DNA of 13,750 nt from an uncultured Oscillospiraceae bacterium. GTDB taxonomy: Bacteria > Bacillota > Clostridia > Oscillospirales > Ruminococcaceae. Under the pieces are notes generated by a model. That model had not been told where the DNA came from and made no database searches. It saw only the letters and a program-made list of their open reading frames with translations. Every line of letters begins with the position of its first letter. The stretch's first letter is position 1. Shown piece after piece: positions 1 to 7,505 of the stretch. The stretch covers positions 1 to 13,750 of the forward strand of contig UQQY01000045.1 in NCBI GenBank assembly GCA_900543295.1, given 5' to 3'. The position numbers and the translations under genes are program-made.

Positions 1-470
1 ATCAAAATGCGTCCCGCCGCATTGTCCGGCATCTTACTCTCGATTAAAACAACCGGAAATCCGGAGCGGGTCAGATCATGAATCAATTCCTCATCCGCCG
101 TGCCGCTTCCATATACGATCAGCGCGTCTGCACGTCCATGCAAAAAGAATTCAAAATAGCGCTTACGCTTCTGCGCCTCTATCGAAGCGCTGCAATAAAC
201 GATATTATAATCTGCCGCCCCCGACTCAATGCCGTCAAACAGACCGAAGAGGAACGGATTCGACAGATGACTGACCATCACGCCGATGGTATTGGTTCGC
301 TGACGCACGAGCGAGCGAGCCAGCTCGTTCGGACGGTAATGAAGCGCTTCAATCGCCTCTTCAATCCGGCGGCGCGATTCGGGCCCTACTCCCTTTCGTC
401 CGTTTAAATAGTGGGAGACAAGCGAAACCGACACGCCGGCTCTTGCCGCAACATCTTTGATTGTGGCCAA
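1..470 (-). CDS. LacI-family transcriptional regulator, partial (N-terminal 156 residues)
   Basis: DNA-binding repressor or activator of sugar genes; the 3' part lies beyond the left edge. Reading leftwards, the protein begins MATIKDVAARAGVSVSLVSH, which is the LacI helix-turn-helix, followed by the hinge (RPNELARSLV) and the start of the periplasmic-binding-like effector domain (TNTIGVMVSHLSNPFLFGLF). The recognition helix reads SLVSHYLNG where most relatives have a form like STVSRVLNG. The start is TTG at 468-470, chosen because AGGAGG (rc of 479-484) lies 8 bases upstream and no ATG is available near the first conserved residue. The gene begins 15 bases after the stop of the DUF4127 gene, so it is probably the last visible gene of the nanE operon and a likely local regulator of it. 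The effector is unknown; a phosphorylated or free amino sugar would fit the context, but this is inference. Confidence 0.93.
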   Translation of the reverse strand, partial: MATIKDVAARAGVSVSLVSHYLNGRKGVGPESRRRIEEAIEALHYRPNELARSLVRQRTNTIGVMVSHLSNPFLFGLFDGIESGAADYNIVYCSASIEAQKRKRYFEFFLHGRADALIVYGSGTADEELIHDLTRSGFPVVLIESKMPDNAAGRIL

Positions 471-485
471 AATACGTTCCTCCTT

Positions 486-2006
486 TTATTCCACGTGTAC
501 GCGAATACCGACCTCGAACATTCTTTTCCAAGGCATCCGACAGTCGTCTATGACCACATGATGCGTCTCGTCCGAAAGCATTTCATCCGCGAAAAGCTGA
601 AGCCGCTGTTTGGCCACGGCGGCAATTTCGCCGCGCTCACCATCCACGTTAAAGTAGTCAAGTCCGCGGGGCTCCAGCTCGTTTACGCAGATATAGCGGC
701 GCACAAACGCCATATAGCCGATGTCTTCAACATAGCGTGCGGCAAGAAAGTCCGTATGACCCTGGCGCGCGCCGTAAAGCAGATACAGCATGCCCATAGG
801 AATAACGGTGCCAAGCGTATTTGACGAAGTATTCCAGCCTGCATAGCCTGCAATGCTCCATAAAAGCCCTTTTTCGCGCAGAAGGGCAAGAAGCTCCGGA
901 TCGCCGCCGTTTCCGTGGGCATTGTCGCCGAAGCAGACCGGCTTATGAAGCACCTCCATCGCATAGGCGGCATATTCAATCTGCTCGATCTGGTTACGGT
1001 TTGCGTCGTATTCGATGCGGTCGGGCAGCGGCTCGGCCGTGCCATGCTCCATCTGGCGGCCGCTTGGCGTATTAACCATCAGGATAAGATCCGCTTCGGA
1101 TACGCTGGATGCGACCAGTCCGCCGGCGGCCAGAATGTGATATTTGATCGTCTCGCTGACCAGACGATCTTCATACACCGGCGTAATGGTATCGCCCGCC
1201 GAGCTTGCATATTTGACATAGATAAGCGGGCGTTTTCCGGCAAGCCGGTTCGCCATGCGGGCAAGCAGCGTATTTTCAACAGCGTCCGCATCCGGATACA
1301 TGTAGGCGGAGAGCTGGGTTTTCGTTTCGCGGATATGACGGCGGACCGTCTGCTGATCCTTCGCAGTCAGCCCATAAGGGCTGGAATCATCCTGCGGGAT
1401 GACAAGAAAATCGATAACGCCCTCAGCGGCAAGATCAATCGCCAGCTTGTTGATGACAATGTTCTTTTCTCGGCGGGAGAGATAGTCCGTGAGATACTCC
1501 TGCGGCAGGCGCGAAACGATGTCGTCATACTCGGCGCACTCCTCCGCATCCGCAATGCCCAGCTCCTTTTTATGACCGATAAAACCATAGCGGTGGATCT
1601 CCCGTCCCCAGTCTTCGTAATAGTCCGGTTCCTCGTCGCTGCTTGAATAGCGCGGATTGCGCATAATAAGGGTAAAGGCGAACAGCGGCATCTCCGGATG
1701 CGCTTTTTTGAACGCGCGCAGACGGAGCAGGCGCGCTTTTAGCGTTTCCAGACCGTCATGATGCAGCCGTGAAGCCAGAATACTGGAATAAACGAGCGTG
1801 TCAATGGAAATAACCGCGCCCGCGCAGCCCTCCGCGTTTTCCTCCATCCAGCGAAAAACCGCGTCCGGGTCGCCGGGCTCTTTTTTATACGCAAGAATAT
1901 CTTTGGGCGGCAGGATGATGTCGAGATCGGTTCCCTCCGCCAGGTGCGCCTGATATTCATAGTTGCACGGACGCTCGTCCAGCGGAACAAGCAGAATTTT
2001 TTTCAT
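486..2006 (-). CDS. DUF4127 family protein, paralogue A (506 aa)
   Basis: Member of the DUF4127 family, recognised from the N-terminal LVPLDERPC (residues 6-14); I know of no established biochemical function. No signal peptide or membrane segment is visible, so it is probably cytoplasmic. Blocks shared with its neighbour include RNPRYSSS (116-123), EPDYYE.WGREIHR (126-139), PQDDSSPYG (204-212), KYAS.AGDT (265-273), NTPSG (312-316), NGGDPEL (366-372) and GWNTSSNT (390-397). The many invariant Asp, Glu, Asn, Arg and Gly residues look like those of an enzyme rather than a structural protein. The ATG has AGGAG 9 bases upstream, and that site overlaps the stop of paralogue B; the gap is 12 bases, so the two are probably translationally coupled. 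Its place after nanE and an HD hydrolase and before a LacI regulator suggests carbohydrate metabolism. Family assignment is firm, function open. Confidence 0.92.
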   Translation of the reverse strand: MKKILLVPLDERPCNYEYQAHLAEGTDLDIILPPKDILAYKKEPGDPDAVFRWMEENAEGCAGAVISIDTLVYSSILASRLHHDGLETLKARLLRLRAFKKAHPEMPLFAFTLIMRNPRYSSSDEEPDYYEDWGREIHRYGFIGHKKELGIADAEECAEYDDIVSRLPQEYLTDYLSRREKNIVINKLAIDLAAEGVIDFLVIPQDDSSPYGLTAKDQQTVRRHIRETKTQLSAYMYPDADAVENTLLARMANRLAGKRPLIYVKYASSAGDTITPVYEDRLVSETIKYHILAAGGLVASSVSEADLILMVNTPSGRQMEHGTAEPLPDRIEYDANRNQIEQIEYAAYAMEVLHKPVCFGDNAHGNGGDPELLALLREKGLLWSIAGYAGWNTSSNTLGTVIPMGMLYLLYGARQGHTDFLAARYVEDIGYMAFVRRYICVNELEPRGLDYFNVDGERGEIAAVAKQRLQLFADEMLSDETHHVVIDDCRMPWKRMFEVGIRVHVE

Positions 2007-2018
2007 ATCATCATTCTC

Positions 2019-3563
2019 CTATTCTGTAGCTTTACCCATACTGGGCTCTATATGGACGTGAATCCCGTTGTTGAAAATGCGCGTCCACGGCATCCAAACT
2101 TCGTCGACCACAACGCGGTGCGTATCGTCGGAAATAGAGGCGTCGGCAAATTCCTGAAGCTTTTGGCGGATTATCTTAGCAACTTCGCCGTGTTCGCCGT
2201 CCACGGTAAAATAATTCAAACCGCGTTTCGGCAGTTCGTTTTGACACACGTCCCGCCGTACAGCCGTCATATAGCCGACGTCCTCAACATAGCGTGCGGC
2301 GAGAAAATCCGTATGTCCCTGCCGGTCGCCATAAAGCAAGTACAGCATTGCGCACGGAATGGCGATCCCCATGGTATTCGACGAGGTATTCCAGCCGGAA
2401 TAGCCGGCAATTTTCCACAAAAGCCCTTTTTCGCGCAGGAGGGCGTAAAGCTCCGGATCACCGCCGTTTGCATAGGCCACATCCGCAAAGCAGACCGGCT
2501 TTTTGAGCGTATCAATGGCGTAAGCGGCGTATTCCACCTGCTCGATCTGATTGCGGTTCGCATCGTATTCAATGCGCGCAGGCAGCGGCTCCGTCGTGAG
2601 ATGCTCCAGCGGATTTCCGCTCGGCGTATTAATCATGACAATGAGATCGGCCTCCGATACGCTGGACGCAATCAGGCCGCCCGCAGCGAGAATCTGATAC
2701 TTGACCGTCTCGCTCACCATACGGTCCTCATAACGCGGCACGACAGTATCGCCGGCGGCGCTTGCGTATTTCACATAAACCAAAGGCCGCTTTTGGGCGA
2801 GCATATTCGCCATACGCGCAAGAAGCGTGCCCTGTACGCCGTCGGAATCCGGATACATATAAGCGCGAAGCTGCACCTTTTTTTCGCGGATATGGCGGCG
2901 GATGATTTGCTGATCCTTTGCCGTGAAGCCATAAGGACTAGAATCGTCCTGCGGAACAATTAGAAAATCGATAACGCCCTCCGCCGTAAGGTCGACCGAC
3001 AGCTTATCGATTTCGATGTTTTTTTCCCGGCGGGAGAGATAGTCGGCGAGATATTCCTGCGGCAGACGGGAAACAATGCCGTCATACTCCGCGCACTCTG
3101 CCTCGCTTGCAATCCCCAGCTCCTTTTTGTGCCCGATAAAGCCGAAGCGGTGAATCTCCCTGCCCCACTGCTCGTAATAGTCCGGCTCCTGCTCGCTGCT
3201 TGAATAGCGCGGATTGCGCATCACAAGATTGTAGGCAAAAATCGGAAGCGCCGGATGCTCCAATTTAAACTTTCTCAGCCGCAGCACCCGTTTTTTTAAG
3301 AGAGAAAGCGGAAAATCATGAATGCGCGAGGGAAGCATTCCTGAATAGACGAGCGCGTCGATCGCAACAATGGCGCCGTCGCAGCCGTCCGCGTTTTCCT
3401 CCATCCACGCAAAGAGTTTTTCGGGATCGGCAAATTTCTTTTTATCAGGCAGCAGGCTGCGAGGGGGCTTGATGATTCGGATATCTGTATCCTTCGCCAT
3501 CTGCTCCTGAAATTCAAAGCAGCAGGGGCGCTCGTCCAGCGGAACAAGCAGGATTTTTTTCAT
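2019..3563 (-). CDS. DUF4127 family protein, paralogue B (514 aa)
   Basis: Second DUF4127 protein. It aligns with paralogue A over all 506 residues without a gap; by hand count about 361 of 506 positions are identical (about 71%). Identity is lowest in the first 100 residues (about 59%) and near the C-terminus, and highest from about 100 to 400. It carries 8 extra C-terminal residues (PSMGKATE). All the conserved blocks are kept (LVPLDERPC, RNPRYSSS, PQDDSSPYG, NTPSG, NGGDPEL, GWNTSSNT), so both copies look functional. Just before NGGDPEL the copies differ: CFADVAYA here against CFGDNAHG in A. The start is ATG 3561-3563, with AAAGGAGGG 7 bases upstream. An in-frame extension to 3638 was not used because it would run into the preceding HD gene and lies before the conserved MKKILLVPLDERPC start. 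Function unknown. Confidence 0.92.
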   Translation of the reverse strand: MKKILLVPLDERPCCFEFQEQMAKDTDIRIIKPPRSLLPDKKKFADPEKLFAWMEENADGCDGAIVAIDALVYSGMLPSRIHDFPLSLLKKRVLRLRKFKLEHPALPIFAYNLVMRNPRYSSSEQEPDYYEQWGREIHRFGFIGHKKELGIASEAECAEYDGIVSRLPQEYLADYLSRREKNIEIDKLSVDLTAEGVIDFLIVPQDDSSPYGFTAKDQQIIRRHIREKKVQLRAYMYPDSDGVQGTLLARMANMLAQKRPLVYVKYASAAGDTVVPRYEDRMVSETVKYQILAAGGLIASSVSEADLIVMINTPSGNPLEHLTTEPLPARIEYDANRNQIEQVEYAAYAIDTLKKPVCFADVAYANGGDPELYALLREKGLLWKIAGYSGWNTSSNTMGIAIPCAMLYLLYGDRQGHTDFLAARYVEDVGYMTAVRRDVCQNELPKRGLNYFTVDGEHGEVAKIIRQKLQEFADASISDDTHRVVVDEVWMPWTRIFNNGIHVHIEPSMGKATE

Positions 3564-3577
3564 GGCAGGTCCCTCCT

Positions 3578-4168
3578 TTACGGCTGTAAAAAGCCTTTCT
3601 CGATCGAAGTATTGATGATCCATTCGACAACCTTCCATGCTTCAGGAAGTCCGCTTTTCACCGGCGCCATGCGCTCATACACCTGTGCGCTCGTCACATG
3701 GCCAAGCTTCCATGTGTGCCCTTTTGTCAGGTAGTTGTTGATGATCGGCTGAATGCGGTCGAGCGCGGCGGCGAAACGGGAATCCGGCGTATCCATCCGG
3801 TCGAATTCCTCCCACAGCGCACGGTATTCTCCCGCCTGATCCGCAGGAAGCAGCGCGTAAAGCCGGTCGGCAGCCGCCGCCTCGCGCGCGGCCTTATCTC
3901 TGTTTCCCTCTTTATCATAGCAAAACGTATCGCCGGCATAAATCTCAATCAAATCATGCACCAGCACCATACGGACGACGCGGCTTATGTCAACGGGTTC
4001 CGGCGCATACTCCGACAAAAGCATGGCATACATGGCCAGATGCCACGAATGCTCGGCGTCGGACTCTCTGCGGGAGCCATCAGCCAGCAGCGTCTGCCGC
4101 AGAACGTTTTTCATCTGATCGATTTCAACGAGAAAGCGCATCTGCTGTTCAAAACGGGATGTCTCCAT
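3578..4168 (-). CDS. HD-domain metal-dependent phosphohydrolase (HD_3 / YfbR-HDDC2-like), 196 aa
   Basis: Predicted cytoplasmic metal-dependent phosphohydrolase. The metal-binding signature is present: H40 (in ESDAEHSWHLA), the H71-D72 doublet (VLVHDLIEIYAGD) with E75 after it, and D137 (AALDRIQ). Size and the ESDAEHSWHLA motif match the HD_3 group, which includes the 5'-deoxynucleotidase YfbR and eukaryotic HDDC2. Whether this member acts on deoxynucleotides or on another phosphomonoester cannot be told from sequence. The start has AAAGGAG 9 bases upstream. The gap to the nanE stop is 14 bases, and 14 bases separate its stop from paralogue B, so it is cotranscribed with sugar genes. A sugar-phosphate or side-product phosphatase role would suit the context but is inference; generic nucleotide housekeeping is the alternative. 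Confidence 0.9.
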   Translation of the reverse strand: METSRFEQQMRFLVEIDQMKNVLRQTLLADGSRRESDAEHSWHLAMYAMLLSEYAPEPVDISRVVRMVLVHDLIEIYAGDTFCYDKEGNRDKAAREAAAADRLYALLPADQAGEYRALWEEFDRMDTPDSRFAAALDRIQPIINNYLTKGHTWKLGHVTSAQVYERMAPVKSGLPEAWKVVEWIINTSIEKGFLQP

Positions 4169-4182
4169 AAACGAACGCTCCT

Positions 4183-4872
4183 TTATTCTGTAATCGCCTT
4201 CACATAGCGCCTGGTAATATCCATCGGACGGGTAATCGCCGTGCCGACGACCGCCGCGTGAGCACCGCAGTCGAGCGCCCTTTTCAGCTGCTCCGGCGAC
4301 CAGATTCCACCCTCTGCAATAACGGGGATGCTGAGCGTATCCGACATCTTTTTGAGCAGATCAAAATCCGGGATTGCGATTCCTTCGGTATAATCAGTAT
4401 AGCCGCGCAGCGTCGTCCCGGCAAGATCGAATCCGATTTCCTGCGCATGAAGCGCTTCTTCATAAGTCGAGCAGTCCGCCATAAAAAGCTGATCCGGATA
4501 TTTTGTCCGCACCTCTTTAAAAAAGGCGTCAAGCGTCACTCCGCAGGTGCGGATGCGGTCGGTTGCATCAGTTGCGATAATATCCACGCCAATCGCAGCC
4601 AGCGCGTCAACCTCTGCGATGGTCGGTGTGATACGCACCGGGCTGTCGTCGCAGTCATGCTTAATGATGCCGATAATCGGAAGATCAACAAGTTTTTTCA
4701 TCTCCGCAATATCCTCGACGGAATTTGCGCGGATTCCCTTTGCGCCGCCAAGCATGGCGGCATACGCCATGCGTCCCATGATAAACGAGCTGTGAAGCGG
4801 CTCTTCCGGCAAAGCCTGGCAGGAAACGATCAATCCGCCTTTGATCTGATTTAAAATTTCAGCCTTAGTCAT
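4183..4872 (-). CDS. nanE: N-acetylmannosamine-6-phosphate 2-epimerase (NanE)
   Basis: Interconverts N-acetylmannosamine 6-phosphate and N-acetylglucosamine 6-phosphate, feeding sialic acid or ManNAc carbon into amino-sugar catabolism in the cytoplasm. At 229 residues it has the normal family length and a TIM-barrel layout. Recognisable pieces: GGLIVSCQALPEEPLHSS (12-29), GAKGIRAN (43-50), GIIKHD with K71, DIIATDAT (97-104), MADCSTYEEA (131-140), and AEGGI with E187. K71 and E187 are at the positions of the catalytic Lys and Glu known in the Clostridium perfringens enzyme, allowing for a shift of a few residues. It is the first gene of the minus-strand operon, with AAAGGATG ahead of the ATG. 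The usual partners nanA (lyase) and nanK (kinase) are not in this window, so the source of its substrate is open. Confidence 0.95.
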   Translation of the reverse strand: MTKAEILNQIKGGLIVSCQALPEEPLHSSFIMGRMAYAAMLGGAKGIRANSVEDIAEMKKLVDLPIIGIIKHDCDDSPVRITPTIAEVDALAAIGVDIIATDATDRIRTCGVTLDAFFKEVRTKYPDQLFMADCSTYEEALHAQEIGFDLAGTTLRGYTDYTEGIAIPDFDLLKKMSDTLSIPVIAEGGIWSPEQLKRALDCGAHAAVVGTAITRPMDITRRYVKAITE

Positions 4873-4897
4873 ACGATTTACATCCTTTCATCATAAT

Positions 4898-4922
4898 CCG
4901 GCCGCTGATTCTCAGCAACCGG
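4898..4922 (-). promoter_or_regulatory. Imperfect palindrome in the nanE leader (operator or RNA hairpin)
   Basis: Two 11-base arms (4898-4908 and 4912-4922) flank a 3-base centre. Nine pairs are Watson-Crick and two are G-U/T type mismatches. It lies between the -10 box and the ribosome site, starting roughly 10 nt into the predicted transcript. As DNA it could be an operator for the LacI regulator encoded at the end of the operon, although it lacks the classic central CG of many LacI sites; as RNA it would form a stable stem. No T-run follows in the leader, so it is not a simple terminator. Confidence 0.5.
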
Positions 4923-4938
4923 CTTTTCGTTTTCTTTT

Positions 4939-4967
4939 AGAATAGCATTTTCCCGGCGCGAATACAA
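4939..4967 (-). promoter_or_regulatory. Sigma-A promoter of the nanE operon
   Basis: On the minus strand, TTGTAT (rc of 4962-4967) and TATTCT (rc of 4939-4944) are separated by exactly 17 bases. Transcription would start near 4932, about 60 bases before the nanE ATG. It is the only good promoter seen ahead of the five closely spaced genes. The sequence just upstream (4968-5000) is AT-rich and could act as an UP element. Confidence 0.7.
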
Positions 4968-5061
4968 TGAAAAACACAAACTTTTTCTGTTCATTCTTTT
5001 CTATTCGGCATATCAAATGCTCTGCGGCAAGCGTCGAAACGCAAATATAAAAAGGTATTTC

Positions 5062-5090
5062 TTGCGCTTTTCACAGGAGTGACGTATAAT
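5062..5090 (+). promoter_or_regulatory. Sigma-A promoter of asnS
   Basis: TTGCGC (5062-5067) and a perfect TATAAT (5085-5090) are 17 bases apart. The start of transcription would fall near 5097, giving a leader of about 110 nt before the asnS ATG. Confidence 0.75.
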
Positions 5091-5100
5091 AGAAAAAGCC

Positions 5101-5199
5101 AGACGGCCGGAAGACAGATTTTCCGGTCTTGATCCGCAGCATGTGTGCGGATGCAGAAGATAAGGAGAGCTCCCGTCCGCAGGGCGGGACGAATGGAGG
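5101..5199 (+). promoter_or_regulatory. Structured asnS leader with three consecutive hairpins
   Basis: Three stems follow one another: CCGGAA 5107-5112 with TTCCGG 5121-5126 (extended by AGA/TCT with a bulge); ATCCGCA 5132-5138 with TGCGGAT 5146-5152 (7 bp, perfect); and CCCGTCC 5172-5178 with GGGCGGG 5182-5188 (7 bp with one G-U, 3-base loop). The last stem ends 7 bases before the GGAGG ribosome site (5195-5199). No U-run follows any stem, so attenuation by termination is not evident; an effect on ribosome access or mRNA stability is possible. The leader contains no AAC specifier and no full T-box sequence. Confidence 0.45.
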
Positions 5200-5207
5200 A
5201 TTATACC

Positions 5208-6602
5208 ATGAACAGAACAGAAATTCGGACGCTGTTTGAAAATCCGGCGGCATATGCGGACAAGGCCGTAACAGTCTGCGGCTGGGTACGCACCATCCGC
5301 GATTCCAAAGCGCTGGGCTTCATCGAATTAAACGACGGCGGCTGCTTTAAAAACTTACAAATCGTCTTTGAAGACAGCAAAATTGATAATTTTAAGGAAG
5401 TAGCGAAATACAACGTCGGATCGGCGATCTGCGTAACCGGCACACTGCTTCTGACGCCGCAGGCAAAGCAGCCGTTTGAAATCCACGCGGAGAAAATCGA
5501 ACTGGAAGGGGCCTCTACGCCGGACTATCCGCTGCAAAAAAAGCGCCACACACTCGAATATCTGCGCTCGATCGCACATCTGCGTCCGCGTACCAACACG
5601 CTGAGCGCAGTGTTCCGCGTCAGAAGCGTCGCCGCTTTTGCCATTCACCGCTTTTTCAACGAGCGCGGCTTTGTCTACGCGCATACACCGCTGATTACGG
5701 CTTCCGACTGCGAGGGCGCGGGCGAAATGTTCCGCGTTACCACGCTTCCTGCGCAGAATCCCCCGCTCAACGAGGACGGCAGCGTCGATTTTTCTGAGGA
5801 CTTTTTCGGCAAACCGGCGAACCTGACGGTTTCCGGCCAGCTTGAGGGCGAATGCATGGCGATGGCGTTCGGCAAAATCTATACCTTTGGTCCGACCTTC
5901 CGCGCAGAGAATTCCAATACGCCGCGCCACGCCGCAGAATTTTGGATGATCGAACCGGAAATTGCGTTCGCGGACTTAAACGACGATATGGACTTAGCGT
6001 GCGATATGATTAAATACGTTTTAAGCTATGTGATGGAAAAATGCCCGGATGAAATGGCGTTTTTCAATCAGTTCTTCGACAAGGGACTGATCGCGCGCCT
6101 GACCGACTTAATCGAATCCGATTTTGCAAAAATCACCTATACGGAGGCGATCACCCTGCTTGAAAAGCACAAGGACGAATTTGAATATCCGGTTTTCTGG
6201 GGCGCGGATTTGCAGACGGAGCATGAGCGCTATTTAACGGAGAAGGTTTTCGGCCGTCCGGTATTTGTCACAGACTATCCGAAGGAGATCAAGGCGTTTT
6301 ATATGCGTTTAAACGACGACGGGAAAACGGTTGCGGCAGTCGATCTGCTGGTTCCGGGCGTCGGCGAGATTATCGGAGGCAGCCAGCGCGAGGAGCGCTT
6401 GGACGTACTCGAAGCGCGCATGAGCGAGCTTTCGCTCAATCCGGAGGATTATTCGTGGTATCTTGACCTGCGCCGCTACGGCGGTACAAAGCATGCGGGC
6501 TTCGGACTGGGCTTTGAGCGCCTGATTATGTATATTACCGGTATTTCCAATATTCGCGACGTGCTCCCCTTCCCGCGGACGACCGGCAGCGCGGAATATT
6601 GA
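5208..6602 (+). CDS. asnS: Asparaginyl-tRNA synthetase (AsnRS), class IIb
   Basis: Charges tRNA-Asn with asparagine in the cytoplasm. The protein is 464 residues, close to the usual bacterial length. An N-terminal OB-fold anticodon-binding domain (about 18-105, VTVCGWVRTIRDSKALGFIE) is followed by the class II catalytic domain: motif 2 around FRAENSNTPRHAAEFWMIEP (231-250) and motif 3 GFGLGFERLIMYITG (431-445), ending in RDVLPFPRTTGSAEY. Motif 2 and the PFPRTTGSAEY end distinguish it from AspRS. The start is ATG 5208-5210, with GGAGG 8 bases upstream; an in-frame extension to 5145 lies in the hairpin leader and was rejected. The stop overlaps the ATG of the GNAT gene by one base. Its own promoter and leader precede it. 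Confidence 0.97.
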   Translation: MNRTEIRTLFENPAAYADKAVTVCGWVRTIRDSKALGFIELNDGGCFKNLQIVFEDSKIDNFKEVAKYNVGSAICVTGTLLLTPQAKQPFEIHAEKIELEGASTPDYPLQKKRHTLEYLRSIAHLRPRTNTLSAVFRVRSVAAFAIHRFFNERGFVYAHTPLITASDCEGAGEMFRVTTLPAQNPPLNEDGSVDFSEDFFGKPANLTVSGQLEGECMAMAFGKIYTFGPTFRAENSNTPRHAAEFWMIEPEIAFADLNDDMDLACDMIKYVLSYVMEKCPDEMAFFNQFFDKGLIARLTDLIESDFAKITYTEAITLLEKHKDEFEYPVFWGADLQTEHERYLTEKVFGRPVFVTDYPKEIKAFYMRLNDDGKTVAAVDLLVPGVGEIIGGSQREERLDVLEARMSELSLNPEDYSWYLDLRRYGGTKHAGFGLGFERLIMYITGISNIRDVLPFPRTTGSAEY

Positions 6603-7489
6603 TGAAAACAAAAGAATGCGGCCGTCTGCTGCTGAGCAAAAATGTGCGGGACAATCCAAGTCAGCGAGAAAGCTTTATGCAGCTTGCCGCAGACGTATTC
6701 GGGCTTTCCTTTCACAACTGGTATGCGCGCGGCTATTGGCAGGACGCTTATCTCCCCTACACGCTGTTTGACTGCGGCAGGGCTGTGGCGAACATCTCCG
6801 TCAATCGGATGAAAACGATGGTTGACGGACAGCCGAAGCGCTACATTCAGCTTGGCACGGTTATGACGGCTCCCGCCTACCGAAACCGCGGGCTGTCCAG
6901 AAGACTGATGGAAGCCGTTCTTTCCGACTGGCGCACGCAGTGCGACGGAATTTATCTTTATGCCAACGATACCGTACTCGACTTTTATCCGAAATTCGGC
7001 TTTCTAAAAGCGGAGGAATACGGCTTTTCAAGGCCAATCGCGCCGTCGCCCGCTCCGTTTGTCCGGCTTGACATGGATAAGGAGGAAAGCGTCCGGCTGC
7101 TTTATTCCTACTACGAAAAGGGCAATCCGATAAATGCGCGGCCGATGCTGCATAATTTCGGGCTTTTGATGTTCTACTGCGGCGGCTTTTTGAAGGACTG
7201 CGTGTATTACAGCGCGACGCTTGACTGTATCGTAATCGCGGAGTATGAAGCGCAGACGATGATCTGCCATGAGATATTCTGCGATGAAAAGGCCGATACT
7301 GAGCGCATACTGGCCGCTGTAGCCAGGACAGAAACAAGGTGTATTGAATTCGGCTTTACACCAAAGAGCCGCTCCGGCTGCGAGCAGAAGCGTATTGGCT
7401 CCGGCAGCGATCAGCTTTTTGTATGGTCCGGCGGAGAAAACATGTTTGCGTCGGGAAGCATGCGCATGCCCTCTCTTTCACAGGCGTAG
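6602..7489 (+). CDS. GNAT-family N-acetyltransferase (295 aa)
   Basis: Predicted acetyl-CoA-dependent acyltransferase of unknown substrate. The N-terminal half is the GNAT fold: QLGTVMTAPAYRNRGLSRRL (83-102) holds the acetyl-CoA pyrophosphate loop RNRGLS (94-99), and DFYPKFGFLKAEEY (127-140) matches the family's C-terminal motif with Y129 as a candidate general acid. Residues from about 145 onwards form a second domain without an acetyl-CoA loop, a layout seen in many roughly 290-residue Clostridia GNATs. The ATG at 6602-6604 shares its A with the asnS TGA (6600-6602), and no good ribosome site is visible, so translation probably depends on ribosomes finishing asnS. A TTG at 6599 is an alternative start. 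A link to tRNA or translation is suggested only by this coupling. Confidence 0.88.
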   Translation: MKTKECGRLLLSKNVRDNPSQRESFMQLAADVFGLSFHNWYARGYWQDAYLPYTLFDCGRAVANISVNRMKTMVDGQPKRYIQLGTVMTAPAYRNRGLSRRLMEAVLSDWRTQCDGIYLYANDTVLDFYPKFGFLKAEEYGFSRPIAPSPAPFVRLDMDKEESVRLLYSYYEKGNPINARPMLHNFGLLMFYCGGFLKDCVYYSATLDCIVIAEYEAQTMICHEIFCDEKADTERILAAVARTETRCIEFGFTPKSRSGCEQKRIGSGSDQLFVWSGGENMFASGSMRMPSLSQA

Positions 7490-7505
7490 AGTGAAAAAAT
7501 CTGCC

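Larger units (their letters stand above)
4873..5207. other. Divergent intergenic region, nanE operon / asnS (335 bases)
   Basis: No gene is seen in this stretch. From left to right it holds the nanE ribosome site and leader palindrome, the minus-strand nanE promoter, an AT-rich middle section (about 4968-5061), the plus-strand asnS promoter and the structured asnS leader. The two promoters point away from each other and do not overlap, so the two operons are probably regulated independently. Confidence 0.8.

Noticed and set aside
1944..2963. Long plus-strand open frame (339 codons) opposite DUF4127 paralogue B
   Set aside because: It lies antisense to a clearly conserved gene and has no family features. 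A similar antisense frame appears at 915-1646 opposite paralogue A, as expected when two GC-rich paralogues share codon patterns.
3564..3638. N-terminal extension of DUF4127 paralogue B
   Set aside because: It overlaps the end of the HD gene, lacks a ribosome site, and lies before the conserved MKKILLVPLDERPC start, which has AAAGGAGGG 7 bases upstream.
5097..5207. T-box riboswitch in the asnS leader
   Set aside because: AGGGCGGGAC at 5181-5190 resembles part of a T-box, but the leader is too short, has no AAC specifier and no terminator/antiterminator pair.
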